Source: an uncultured Sphingobacteriaceae bacterium (lineage in GTDB: Bacteria > Bacteroidota > Bacteroidia > Sphingobacteriales > Sphingobacteriaceae). Taken from it: 64,000 bases of DNA. How positions within the stretch are numbered: position 1 is the first letter of the stretch; every line of letters begins with the position of its first letter. The stretch lies in NCBI GenBank assembly GCA_946480915.1, contig CAMLLO010000013.1:1-64000 (forward strand). The letters run 5' to 3'. Position numbers and translations under genes: made by a program. A model generated the notes under the pieces. That model was not told the origin of the DNA and made no database searches. It worked only from the letters and a program-made list of their open reading frames with translations. Shown piece after piece: positions 1-8,628 of this stretch.

Positions 1-50
1 GATACCATTCCGATGGCTACAACCGCTAGTACTAATAAAATTCTTTTCAT
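1..50 (-). CDS. N-terminus of an exported protein (partial)
   Basis: A minus-strand ATG at position 50 opens a frame reading MKRILLVLAVVAIGMV to the window edge. The two basic residues followed by a hydrophobic run look like a signal peptide or lipoprotein leader. Only 16 codons are visible, so no function can be given. It is divergent from the gene starting at 147, and the roughly 95 bases between them would hold both promoters. Confidence 0.45.
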   Translation of the reverse strand, partial: MKRILLVLAVVAIGMV

Positions 51-146
51 GTCTTGTAGTGAATAATTTGTCTTAATTATAAAAAAATGTAACTTTTTAA
101 TAAATATAAAAGTATAAAATATGCCTACTTTCGTTCTTATTGAATC

Positions 147-1613
147 ATGGATTTTCGGCATTTAGTTATTCACATTTCTTTATTACTGGTTTCTTTCACT
201 GTCTCATCTCAATCATATACCCAAAAAGACAGTCTGAGGATTGAATCACTCAATAGATCTGGTTATGATTTAAGATTAACCAACCCTGAAAAAACCCTCA
301 ATTATGGATATAAGGCGCTCGGACTTGCCGAAAAATTCAAGTTTAATAATGGCATGGGCGAAGCCTATCGAGTTATAGGGATCGGTTATTACTATCTTGG
401 GAAAAATGATAAAGCAATAGCGAACTACCTTATTGCATTATCAAATTTTAAAAGAACTAATAATATCTCCGGACAAGCTAAAATCTATAATAATATCGGC
501 AATTTATATAAGGAGGTTAATTATGATAAAGGCTTAGAATATTTTAAGAAAGCTTTAAATATCGCCAATCAATTAAATGATCCCGAACAAAAAGCTGGAT
601 ATTTTTTGAATATTGGAATTATTTACTACCGAAAAGAAAATTTTCACACTGCACTAAAATACACCCAAGAAAGTCACGACTTATTTAATAAATTGAACAA
701 CCGGCTAGGTGTCACATTGTCCCTTCAAAACCTAGGTGTCATTCTTAAAAGTTTAAACCAGCTGAAAAAAGCGGAAGTTTTTTTATTAGAAGCCAATAAA
801 AGAGCCAAATCAGCAAACTTAAACACAGTCATAGGAAGTATCAACCTTACTTTAGTTGAAATTTATAAAGACAAAAAAGATTTTAAAAAAGCAGAAGAAT
901 TTTTAAATGAGGGTAAATATTATGCTACAATCGGAAAAGACACTAAACTTCAAAGTGATCTTTTAAAGAAATCATATCAATTAGCAAATAGTCGAAAAAA
1001 TTATAAACAAGCTTTATATTACTTACAGAAACTATATACTCAAGACAGTATAGAATTACAAAACACCGTGACAAAAAAATTCGGTCTATTCGAAGAGCAG
1101 TCTAAGTTCGCTGCAAGAGAAAAAGAAAGTGCCATAAAACTGGAGAAAGCAAAGACTAATAAAATAATTTTCCTCGCCTCGATAATGGTTTCATTGCTGG
1201 CTATCATTCTGATAGTTATCCTCTATTTAAATATCAAAAAGAAAGCCAAAACCAACAAAATACTCAACATCCTAAACCAAGAAGTCTCTCTTCAAAAAGA
1301 GAACCTTGATAGAGTGAACCAAAACCTCGAAGGCATTATCCATCAACGAACAATAGACCTCCAGGTTAAAAACAGAAAACTTTCAGAATACTCTGCACAT
1401 CTATCTCATCAAATCCGAGGACCCATAGCAACGATGAAGGGATTGATGATCCTGGAGAAAGAATCCCTAATTGAAGAAAAAGACTTTATTCTTGAAATAA
1501 GTAAGTGTGTAAATGAAATAGACGATCGGATACTTAACATCAATGATGTATTGCATAATTTATCCGAACCTGGCTTAATTCCAAAACCTGTGGATAAAGA
1601 AAGCAAATCCTAA
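147..1613 (+). CDS. TPR membrane protein with a histidine-kinase DHp domain but no ATPase domain
   Basis: 488 residues. A signal peptide (about 1-21) is followed by TPR-like helical repeats covering roughly 35-300, where motifs such as 'NNIGNLYKE' and 'LNIGIIYYR' fit the TPR signature. One transmembrane segment lies near 344-365. A coiled coil (about 370-415) leads to an H-box-like SHQIRGPIAT with His421 as the candidate phospho-acceptor, and a second helix up to about 470. The protein then ends: no N, G1 or G2 boxes of a HATPase_c domain follow, and the next 139 bases do not encode one. Bacteroidota TPR-histidine kinases normally carry that domain. It may be a phosphotransfer or dimerisation partner phosphorylated in trans, or a natural truncation. 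Monocistronic as far as seen. Confidence 0.75.
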   Translation: MDFRHLVIHISLLLVSFTVSSQSYTQKDSLRIESLNRSGYDLRLTNPEKTLNYGYKALGLAEKFKFNNGMGEAYRVIGIGYYYLGKNDKAIANYLIALSNFKRTNNISGQAKIYNNIGNLYKEVNYDKGLEYFKKALNIANQLNDPEQKAGYFLNIGIIYYRKENFHTALKYTQESHDLFNKLNNRLGVTLSLQNLGVILKSLNQLKKAEVFLLEANKRAKSANLNTVIGSINLTLVEIYKDKKDFKKAEEFLNEGKYYATIGKDTKLQSDLLKKSYQLANSRKNYKQALYYLQKLYTQDSIELQNTVTKKFGLFEEQSKFAAREKESAIKLEKAKTNKIIFLASIMVSLLAIILIVILYLNIKKKAKTNKILNILNQEVSLQKENLDRVNQNLEGIIHQRTIDLQVKNRKLSEYSAHLSHQIRGPIATMKGLMILEKESLIEEKDFILEISKCVNEIDDRILNINDVLHNLSEPGLIPKPVDKESKS

Positions 1614-1752
1614 ACGAAAATTCCTGCGCAATTTTTTAATTTAGCCTTTTGAAACCTGCATAAGTCTTCTCCCCTAAAAACGAGGAATTACTTGACCTAC
1701 GCAAGCTTCATTGCCGACAAAAACATTTAGATATTATTGAAAAGGAATAGGT

Positions 1753-4029
1753 TTGGATTATTTAAAAGGGTTAAATCCTTCACAAAAAGAAGCAGTAGAG
1801 CAAACGAGCGGACCTGTAATGATAGTGGCCGGTGCAGGCTCGGGTAAAACACGTGTAATTACCTGCCGCGTAGCTCACCTCATAACACAGGGAGTTGATC
1901 CCTTCAATATTCTGGTACTTACGTTCACCAACAAAGCCGCGAAAGAAATGCGCGAACGTATTATGAAAGCTGTAGGCGCAGAGGCTAAGAATATCTGGAT
2001 GGGTACCTTTCACTCAGTTTTTGCGAAGATATTACGGGTCGAGGCTAATAAAATCGGTTATCCTAATAACTTCACAATATATGATACGGACGATAGCAAA
2101 AGCCTACTCCGTGCAATTCTAAAAGAACAGCAATTAGACGATAAATTATATAATGCAAACTTCGTCTACAACAGAATTTCTTCGGCTAAAAATAATTTAA
2201 TTTCTCCGGCAGAATACTTAAAAAATGAACATATCCAGTCGGAAGATTTTTCGACTGGCCGTGGAAGACTCGGAGAAATTTACCAGATTTATGCTGCACG
2301 CTGTTTTAAAGCCGGCGCAATGGATTTTGATGATCTACTATTTAAAACAAATGTTCTCTTGCGCGAACATCCCGATGTCTTATATAAATATCAGAATAAA
2401 TTCAGGTACCTGATGGTCGATGAGTATCAGGATACCAACTATTCGCAATATCTGATTGTAAAAAAGCTGGCTGCTATTAACGAAAATATATGCGTGGTTG
2501 GGGATGATGCCCAAAGTATTTACGCTTTCCGGGGAGCCAACATCCAGAATATTCTCAATTTTGAAAAAGATTATCCTGATCTAAAGGTATTTAAACTTGA
2601 ACAAAATTATCGTTCTACCCAAAATATTGTAAACGCGGCCAATAGTATTATCGCCAACAATCAAAATCAGCTTAAAAAGACTGTTTTTTCTGAAAATGAA
2701 ACTGGTGATAAGATTAAGATTGCCAGGGCATTCAGCGATAATGAGGAAGGTAAAATAATTGCCGAAGGTATTGCCCAGGAAAGAGCATCCAAAGGATATA
2801 ATTACAATGACTTTGCTATTCTTTATCGTACCAATGCACAGTCGAGAGCGATGGAGGAAGCCTTGCGAAAACTAAATATCCCTTACAAAATATATGGAGG
2901 ACTTTCCTTCTATCAACGTAAAGAGATAAAAGACCTTATCGCCTACTTTCGTCTTACGTTTAATCCAAATGACGAGGAAGCATTAAAGCGTGTTATTAAT
3001 TATCCAAGAAGAGGAATAGGCGACACGACAATAGAGCGCATAATTATTGCTGCGGATAAAAATGATCTCACTTTGTGGGAAGTAATTGTTGATGCAAGCA
3101 AATACCTTGATGCAAGAAGCGCAGCTTCGGTTGGCAATTTCGGAACCATTATTCAAAGCTTCCAGGTTTTAGCAAAAACACATTCCGCATACGATTGCGC
3201 ATTACATATTGCTCAGCATTCGGGACTTTTAAAGGATTTATATGATGATAAATCGGTTGAAGGCCTAAACCGGTACGAAAACATACAAGAGCTCTTAAAC
3301 GGTATAAAAGAGTTCAGCGAAAGGGAAGATATTGAAGAAAAAGGACTGGATATTTTTATGCAAGATATCGCCCTTTTAACAAACGATGATAATGACAAAA
3401 ATCCAAATGCTGATACGGTTTCTCTAATGACCATTCACTCAGCAAAGGGATTAGAGTTTAAAAATGTTTGTATCGTAGGTTTAGAAGAGAATCTTTTCCC
3501 TTCACAAATGTCATTAAACTCCAGGGCGGATTTAGAAGAGGAACGTCGACTGTTTTATGTAGCAATAACCAGAGCGGAGAAGAAATTAACAATTTCGTAC
3601 GCTACCTCACGCTATCGCTGGGGAACACTCACAAGTTGTGAACCGAGTCGTTTTATCGACGAAATCAATCCGCAGTATTTAGAACTTGATTTCAAGCCAC
3701 AACAAAGGTCTGAAAATCCCTTCTTTAATCAGGAAAAAAGTTCATGGAGCAGTCAGTCGGGCGGCGACACATTTTCGAAACCTAAACCCGCAACTGCACC
3801 TAAAACTACCTCTATACTGCCCAAGGCCCATATCCCAAGCGCAGGATTTGCGCCTTCCGATACCTCGAACCTTCAGGTTGGTATGGATGTTGAGCATGAA
3901 CGATTTGGTTTTGGCAAGGTTTTAACGTTAGAGGGAAACAAACCTGATATAAAAGCAACAATATTTTTCAAAGAGCTTGGACAGAAACAACTTTTACTTA
4001 AATTTGCAAAACTTCGTATAGTATCGTAA
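1753..4029 (+). CDS. pcrA: ATP-dependent DNA helicase UvrD/PcrA
   Basis: 758 residues, the usual size for a superfamily 1A 3'-5' DNA helicase acting in repair and in clearing protein roadblocks. Q-motif region 'LNPSQKEAV', Walker A GAGSGKT (Lys32), Walker B VDEYQDT (about 223), 'QNYRSTQNI', 'LMTIHSAKGLEF' and 'FYVAITRAEKKL' are all present in order. The C-terminal 60 residues resemble the PcrA Tudor-like tail ('VGMDVEHERFGFGKV'). The start is a TTG, since no in-frame ATG precedes MDYLKGLNPSQ, and an AAGGA lies about eight bases upstream. Followed by the DUF4290 gene and murA on the same strand. Confidence 0.95.
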   Translation: MDYLKGLNPSQKEAVEQTSGPVMIVAGAGSGKTRVITCRVAHLITQGVDPFNILVLTFTNKAAKEMRERIMKAVGAEAKNIWMGTFHSVFAKILRVEANKIGYPNNFTIYDTDDSKSLLRAILKEQQLDDKLYNANFVYNRISSAKNNLISPAEYLKNEHIQSEDFSTGRGRLGEIYQIYAARCFKAGAMDFDDLLFKTNVLLREHPDVLYKYQNKFRYLMVDEYQDTNYSQYLIVKKLAAINENICVVGDDAQSIYAFRGANIQNILNFEKDYPDLKVFKLEQNYRSTQNIVNAANSIIANNQNQLKKTVFSENETGDKIKIARAFSDNEEGKIIAEGIAQERASKGYNYNDFAILYRTNAQSRAMEEALRKLNIPYKIYGGLSFYQRKEIKDLIAYFRLTFNPNDEEALKRVINYPRRGIGDTTIERIIIAADKNDLTLWEVIVDASKYLDARSAASVGNFGTIIQSFQVLAKTHSAYDCALHIAQHSGLLKDLYDDKSVEGLNRYENIQELLNGIKEFSEREDIEEKGLDIFMQDIALLTNDDNDKNPNADTVSLMTIHSAKGLEFKNVCIVGLEENLFPSQMSLNSRADLEEERRLFYVAITRAEKKLTISYATSRYRWGTLTSCEPSRFIDEINPQYLELDFKPQQRSENPFFNQEKSSWSSQSGGDTFSKPKPATAPKTTSILPKAHIPSAGFAPSDTSNLQVGMDVEHERFGFGKVLTLEGNKPDIKATIFFKELGQKQLLLKFAKLRIVS

Positions 4030-4088
4030 ATTCCCGAACTTTACCGAAAACAGCAATTTCCGGCTGGGAAATTCCCAAATGTAAAATA

Positions 4089-4186
4089 GCCACGAAGGCT
4101 CGAAAACGCTAAAAAAGTACTATTGTACTTTGAAATATAAAATACGCCCAAGGCTGAGACCCATATTGTCTTAGAGCTTTCGTGGC
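4089..4186. repeat. Imperfect inverted-repeat element between pcrA and the DUF4290 gene
   Basis: GCCACGAAGGCTC at 4089-4101 is the reverse complement of GAGCTTTCGTGGC at 4174-4186 except for one base. Inside, AAAGTAC at 4114-4120 and GTACTTT at 4125-4131 form a 7-bp hairpin with a TATT loop. The ends resemble the 'GCCACGAAGGCAC' intergenic palindromes scattered in Bacteroidota genomes, from memory of such sequences. It has no coding capacity of its own. Whether it is repeated elsewhere in the genome cannot be seen here. Confidence 0.45.
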
Positions 4187-4200
4187 AAAAACAAACAGAC

Positions 4201-4884
4201 ATGACATTTGATTATAATACATCAAGGAAGAAATTAATCCTTGCAGAATACGGCCGAAATGTTCAAAATATGGTGGCCTATATTTGCACCCTGCCAACGA
4301 TAGAAGAACGCAACAGACACGCACAAGTCGTTATTGACCTAATGGGCTTTTTAAATCCGCATCTACGTGATGTTGCCGACTTTAAACACAAATTATGGGA
4401 TCACCTTCATATCATTTCAGATTTTCAGATTGATGTTGATTCCAGCTATCCGAAACCGGCTGAAGATGCAATTCGTTTTAAACCTGCACCCTTAAACTAT
4501 CCGCAACATCGAATAAGGTTTAAACACTATGGTAAAACTGTGGAGGTAATGATAAAAAAAGCCAAATCGATTGAAGATCCACAACGAAGACAAGCTATGA
4601 TTCAGTCTATCGCCAACTTCATGAAAATGGCTTATGTTACCTGGAATAAAGATACTGTTGCCGATGAAACCATTATCAGCGACTTAAAAGCCCTATCAAA
4701 CGGAGAATTAGTTTTAGATGAAAACTTTAACTTACATAAAATTGAAGTAAGACCAAATGCTCCTGGGGTTAGACAAAAAAGTGCTTCTTCGGGCAATGGA
4801 AACAACAATAAACCAAGGCAAAACAACAATAATCCTTCTCGAAATCAAGGAAACCGTCCTAAAAACAGCGGAAAACGATATTAA
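4201..4884 (+). CDS. DUF4290 domain protein
   Basis: 227 residues. The N-terminal ~170 residues match the DUF4290 pattern (for example 'YGRNVQNMV', 'IEERNRHAQVVIDLM', 'NPHLRDVADFKHKLWDHL'), a cytoplasmic family confined to Bacteroidota whose function is unknown. The last ~35 residues are low complexity, rich in Asn, Gln, Pro and Lys, and probably disordered. It lies 35 bases upstream of murA and is probably co-transcribed with it, an arrangement I recall as common in this phylum. No signal peptide or membrane segment. Confidence 0.85.
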   Translation: MTFDYNTSRKKLILAEYGRNVQNMVAYICTLPTIEERNRHAQVVIDLMGFLNPHLRDVADFKHKLWDHLHIISDFQIDVDSSYPKPAEDAIRFKPAPLNYPQHRIRFKHYGKTVEVMIKKAKSIEDPQRRQAMIQSIANFMKMAYVTWNKDTVADETIISDLKALSNGELVLDENFNLHKIEVRPNAPGVRQKSASSGNGNNNKPRQNNNNPSRNQGNRPKNSGKRY

Positions 4885-4919
4885 ATTAAACCTTTTACAG
4901 CTTTAAACCTTTTTAATCC

Positions 4920-6245
4920 ATGAATGCATTTGAAATTCACGGCGGTAAACCGCTGAAGGGAGAAATTATTCCTCAGGGAGCCAAGAATGAAGCTTTACAA
5001 GTACTTGCTGCTGTTTTACTGACACCAGAGAAAGTCACGATAAGCAATATACCCGATATTGTTGATGTAAATAAGTTGATTGTTCTGTTGGGAGATTTAG
5101 GGGTTACTATTAACCGTATAAACAAAGACACTTATACTTTTGAAGCTAAGAACATAAATCTTGATCTCTTCCAGTCGCAGGAATTTAAGTCTAAGGGAGG
5201 AAGCCTGAGAGGTTCTATCATGATTGTAGGCCCACTGCTCGCACGCTTCGGTAAAGCCGCGATTCCTAAGCCTGGCGGTGATAAAATTGGAAGAAGACGA
5301 CTTGACACACACTTCCTAGGATTTGAAAAACTTGGAGCAAAATTTAATTATAATGCCGAAACGAGTTTTTTCAATGTTGACGCCACAGATTTAAAAGGAA
5401 CTTATATCCTTCTGGACGAAGCTTCAGTAACAGGAACAGCAAACGTTGTTATGGCTGCCGTTTTGGCAAAAGGCACAACAACATTGTACAACGCTGCCTG
5501 CGAACCCTACTTACAGCAACTGTGTAAGATGCTCAATAGAATGGGAGCCAAAATATCCGGAATTGGATCAAATTTACTCACTATCGAGGGCGTTTCTGAA
5601 TTAGGTGGCACAGAACACCGACTTTTACCCGACATGATTGAAATCGGGTCCTTCATCGGCTTGGCCGCAATGACAGAATCTGAAATCACTATCAAAAATG
5701 TTTGTTTTGAAGAACTCGGCATTATTCCCAATGTATTCAGAAGACTTGGAATAAATTTCGAACTGCGTGGTGACGATATTTATATCCCGTCTCAATCTAA
5801 TTACGAAATTGACACTTTTATTGATGGATCAATATTAACCATTGCTGATGCTCCCTGGCCAGGATTTACACCCGATTTACTCTCGATCATTTTAGTAGTA
5901 GCTACCCAGGCAAAAGGGAACGTAATGATTCATCAAAAGATGTTTGAAAGCCGTTTGTTCTTTGTAGATAAGCTAATCGACATGGGCGCACAGATTATTT
6001 TATGCGATCCACACAGAGCTACGGTAATGGGGTTGAATAAACAAGTGAAATTGCGCGGCATAGAAATGACTTCACCTGACATTCGTGCGGGAGTATCGTT
6101 ATTAATAGCGGCGCTTTCGGCAAGCGGCACTTCAATTATTCACAGTATTGAGCAGATTGAGCGCGGTTATCAGGATATTGACATTCGCTTAAGAGCATTA
6201 GGGGCTGAGATCAAGAGAATTGATGCCATGCCAAAATCGCATTAA
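4920..6245 (+). CDS. murA: UDP-N-acetylglucosamine 1-carboxyvinyltransferase MurA (Asp variant)
   Basis: 441 residues, full length. It transfers enolpyruvate from PEP to UDP-GlcNAc, the first committed step of peptidoglycan synthesis in the cytoplasm. Visible signatures: 'GAKNEALQVLAA' with the conserved Lys-Asn near the start, the catalytic loop PGGDKIGRRRLDTH, and 'DMIEIGSFIGLAA'. In E. coli the loop carries Cys115, the residue alkylated by fosfomycin; here the equivalent residue is Asp121 (codon 5280-5282). Cys-to-Asp is known from mycobacterial and chlamydial MurA to keep activity and give intrinsic fosfomycin resistance. Ends in a hairpin facing the convergent gene at 6291. Confidence 0.95.
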   Translation: MNAFEIHGGKPLKGEIIPQGAKNEALQVLAAVLLTPEKVTISNIPDIVDVNKLIVLLGDLGVTINRINKDTYTFEAKNINLDLFQSQEFKSKGGSLRGSIMIVGPLLARFGKAAIPKPGGDKIGRRRLDTHFLGFEKLGAKFNYNAETSFFNVDATDLKGTYILLDEASVTGTANVVMAAVLAKGTTTLYNAACEPYLQQLCKMLNRMGAKISGIGSNLLTIEGVSELGGTEHRLLPDMIEIGSFIGLAAMTESEITIKNVCFEELGIIPNVFRRLGINFELRGDDIYIPSQSNYEIDTFIDGSILTIADAPWPGFTPDLLSIILVVATQAKGNVMIHQKMFESRLFFVDKLIDMGAQIILCDPHRATVMGLNKQVKLRGIEMTSPDIRAGVSLLIAALSASGTSIIHSIEQIERGYQDIDIRLRALGAEIKRIDAMPKSH

Positions 6246-6253
6246 ACTTTTAG

Positions 6254-6282
6254 TCATCGGATGAATTCAACTCATCCGATGA
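6254..6282. terminator. Perfect hairpin between convergent murA and CBS-domain gene
   Basis: TCATCGGATGA (6254-6264) and TCATCCGATGA (6272-6282) form an 11-bp perfect stem with a 7-base loop, 8 bases after the murA stop. There is no long T-run on either side, so it may end transcription from both strands weakly. Confidence 0.6.
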
Positions 6283-6290
6283 ATTAAAAT

Positions 6291-7652
6291 CTAAACAGAT
6301 ATCGCATTAATGATATCGAATTGAGTGATAATCTCCAATTTATTAAACTCATCTACAACCATAACCGCGGTACTTTCCTTATTGATCAATGATGAGATCT
6401 TATCAATTGAAGTGTTTAAGTCCACAATTGGAAATGGATCTGTCATGACTGAAGTTATTGGGCTCGACTTGATAGACGGATCCTCAAAAAGACACGAGAA
6501 AATATCGTTCTCCGTTATCTTGCCTATTATTTGTTGATTTTTTGTTACAGGAAGCTGAGAAATGTTCAAAGCCTTAAGAGTATTTATGGCTTCTATGACT
6601 GTTTTATCAGATTCAATCGTTATCATTTCCTGGCGCTGACGCTTACTCAGAATGGTTCTCGCTGTAACTTTTTCATCTTTCAGAAAGCCGCGTTCGCGCA
6701 ACCAGTCTTCGTTGTACATTTTTGCCAGATAACGAGTTCCATGATCATGGAAAATAACAACAACTAAGTCATCTTCCTTTAACTGATCTTTCATTTGAAG
6801 CAATCCGGCGATGACAGCCCCCGAAGAGTTTCCTGCAAATATTCCATCCTTTAAAGCAATTTCCCTTGTCAATAACGCCGCATCTTTGTCAGTCACCTTT
6901 TCAAAATGATCGATAACTGAAAAGTCAACATTTTTGGGCAAAAAATCTTCTCCGATACCCTCGGTTATATAAGGATAAATTTCGTTCTTATCGAAAATAC
7001 CAGTCTCTTTGTACTTCTTGAATACAGATCCATAGGTATCGATTCCCCAACACTTAATATTTGGATTTTTCTCTTTCAGGAATTTCCCTGCACCTGATAT
7101 GGTTCCTCCTGTTCCTACACCCACAACTAAATGCGTTATTTTCCCTTCAGTTTGCTCCCAAATCTCAGGGCCTGTCTGCTCATAATTCGCTTTAGTATTT
7201 GACAGGTTGTCGTATTGATTCGCTTTCCAGGAGTTTGGAATCTCCTTTTGCAAACGCGTTGCAACTGAATAATAAGATCGCGGGTCTTCGGGTTCAACAT
7301 TAGTCGGACAAACAATAACCTCTGCTCCAAATGCTCGTAATGCATCAATTTTTTCTTTCGATTGCTTATCAGTCGTGGTAAAAATACATTTGTATCCTTT
7401 AACAGCGGCCGCGATAGCCAAGCCCATACCAGTATTACCAGACGTACCCTCAATTATAGTTCCTCCTGGTTTAAGTTTCCCTTCGCTCTCTGCATCTATT
7501 ATCATTTGCAAAGCCATCCGGTCCTTAATGGAATTACCTGGATTTGTTATTTCAAGCTTTGCCAAAACTGTTGCTTTAACATCCTTAGTAACCTTGTTTA
7601 ACTTAACCAAGGGCGTATTGCCAATAGTTTCAAGAATATTATTGTACCACAT
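6291..7652 (-). CDS. Cystathionine beta-synthase / cysteine-synthase-like PLP enzyme with CBS domains
   Basis: 453 residues. The N-terminal ~330 residues are a fold-type II PLP enzyme: NPGNSIKDRMA holds the PLP lysine (Lys43), SGNTG (71-75) is the phosphate/substrate loop and GVGTGGTISG is the glycine loop. Residues ~335-453 form a Bateman pair of CBS domains, as in cystathionine beta-synthase, where they usually bind adenosyl ligands. It would act in cytoplasmic serine/homocysteine or cysteine metabolism; the choice between CBS and cysteine synthase cannot be made from sequence alone. 67 bases separate it from the downstream AMP nucleosidase gene, whose product belongs to purine salvage. Confidence 0.85.
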   Translation of the reverse strand: MWYNNILETIGNTPLVKLNKVTKDVKATVLAKLEITNPGNSIKDRMALQMIIDAESEGKLKPGGTIIEGTSGNTGMGLAIAAAVKGYKCIFTTTDKQSKEKIDALRAFGAEVIVCPTNVEPEDPRSYYSVATRLQKEIPNSWKANQYDNLSNTKANYEQTGPEIWEQTEGKITHLVVGVGTGGTISGAGKFLKEKNPNIKCWGIDTYGSVFKKYKETGIFDKNEIYPYITEGIGEDFLPKNVDFSVIDHFEKVTDKDAALLTREIALKDGIFAGNSSGAVIAGLLQMKDQLKEDDLVVVIFHDHGTRYLAKMYNEDWLRERGFLKDEKVTARTILSKRQRQEMITIESDKTVIEAINTLKALNISQLPVTKNQQIIGKITENDIFSCLFEDPSIKSSPITSVMTDPFPIVDLNTSIDKISSLINKESTAVMVVDEFNKLEIITQFDIINAISV

Positions 7653-7719
7653 TCTATAAATTTAAAAAAATGGAAGAGAAAAAATCAAAAAGTGAAAACT
7701 AAAAATCAAGGAGAGCCAG

Positions 7720-8583
7720 CTAAAACTTAAGATGTTTAACCGTAAGTCCGTTGTTTATTAATTGCTTTAGCGACTCGATACCTATTTTAAGATGTGTCTC
7801 TACATACTGCTCAGTAACCTTAGAATCGCTTTCAGAGGTTTTAACGCCTTCGGGGATCATCGGCTGGTCTGAAACGAGTAACAAAGCTCCGGTAGGAATT
7901 TTATTTGCGAAGCCAGTTGAAAATATGGTGGCTGTCTCCATATCGATAGCCATTGCTCTCAGGGTCTTTAAATATTTCTTAAAGCTTTTATCATGCTCCC
8001 AAACCCGCCTGTTTGTGGTGTAAACGGTTCCGGTCCAGTAATCTCTCGAATGGTCTCGAATTGTGGTTGAAATCGCTTTCTGAAGAGCAAAAGAAGGTAA
8101 AGCTGGAACTTCAGGAGGAAAATAATCATTCGATGTCCCTTCCCCGCGTATTGCCGCAATCGGAAGAATCAAATCCCCTATATTGTTCTTCTTCTTTATA
8201 CCCCCACATTTTCCTAAAAACAAAACGGCCTTTGGATGAATGGTTGATAGTAAATCCATCATGGTAGCAGCCAGAGGACTACCCATACCGAAATTTATAA
8301 TTGTAATTCCGGCAGCAGACACACTCTGCATAGGTTTATCCAAACCCATAATCGGAGCATCGTTGTTCCATTCAGAAAACAGCTGCAAATACTTAGAAAA
8401 ATTTGTAAGCAAAATAAAATCAGTGAACTGATCAAGAGGGCGGCCCGTATATCGCGGAAGCCAATTTTTTACAATCTCTTCTTTAGTTTTAAGACCTTTT
8501 TTTACAGGAGACTCTACTTCCTTAACATTTTTGGCACTTTCGACAATTTCCGGATCTTGTTTTATCTCTTTTTCTTCGTTCAT
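7720..8583 (-). CDS. amn: AMP nucleosidase
   Basis: 287 residues. It hydrolyses AMP to adenine and ribose 5-phosphate. The C-terminal ~230 residues have the purine phosphorylase/nucleosidase fold, with 'NFGMGSPLAATMMDLL', 'VLFLGKCGGI' and 'MAIDMETATIFSTGFAN', the last containing the Met-Glu substrate-binding pair. The first ~45 residues are charged (Lys/Glu-rich), probably disordered, and longer than in the short Bacteroidota AMP nucleosidases I recall. Downstream of clpX on the opposite side of a strong terminator, so it is probably transcribed separately from clpX. Confidence 0.85.
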   Translation of the reverse strand: MNEEKEIKQDPEIVESAKNVKEVESPVKKGLKTKEEIVKNWLPRYTGRPLDQFTDFILLTNFSKYLQLFSEWNNDAPIMGLDKPMQSVSAAGITIINFGMGSPLAATMMDLLSTIHPKAVLFLGKCGGIKKKNNIGDLILPIAAIRGEGTSNDYFPPEVPALPSFALQKAISTTIRDHSRDYWTGTVYTTNRRVWEHDKSFKKYLKTLRAMAIDMETATIFSTGFANKIPTGALLLVSDQPMIPEGVKTSESDSKVTEQYVETHLKIGIESLKQLINNGLTVKHLKF

Positions 8584-8601
8584 AATTTCTTATACAAAAC
8601 A

Positions 8602-8627
8602 AAAAACCCCGATAAATCGGGGTTTTT
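8602..8627 (-). terminator. Rho-independent terminator after clpX
   Basis: AAAAACCCCGAT / ATCGGGGTTTTT forms a symmetrical GC-rich stem with flanking A and T runs, ending one base before the clpX stop complement. Both flanking genes run on the minus strand, so it ends the tig-clpP-clpX transcript before the AMP nucleosidase gene. Confidence 0.9.
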
Positions 8628-8628
8628 A

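Noticed and set aside
4109..4324. 71-codon minus-strand frame across the intergenic palindrome
   Set aside because: Overlaps the start of the DUF4290 gene and reads through a palindromic element; no protein-like pattern.
7136..7453. 105-codon minus-strand frame overlapping the CBS-domain enzyme
   Set aside because: Same strand, other frame of a full-length PLP enzyme gene with intact motifs; no start context or family support.
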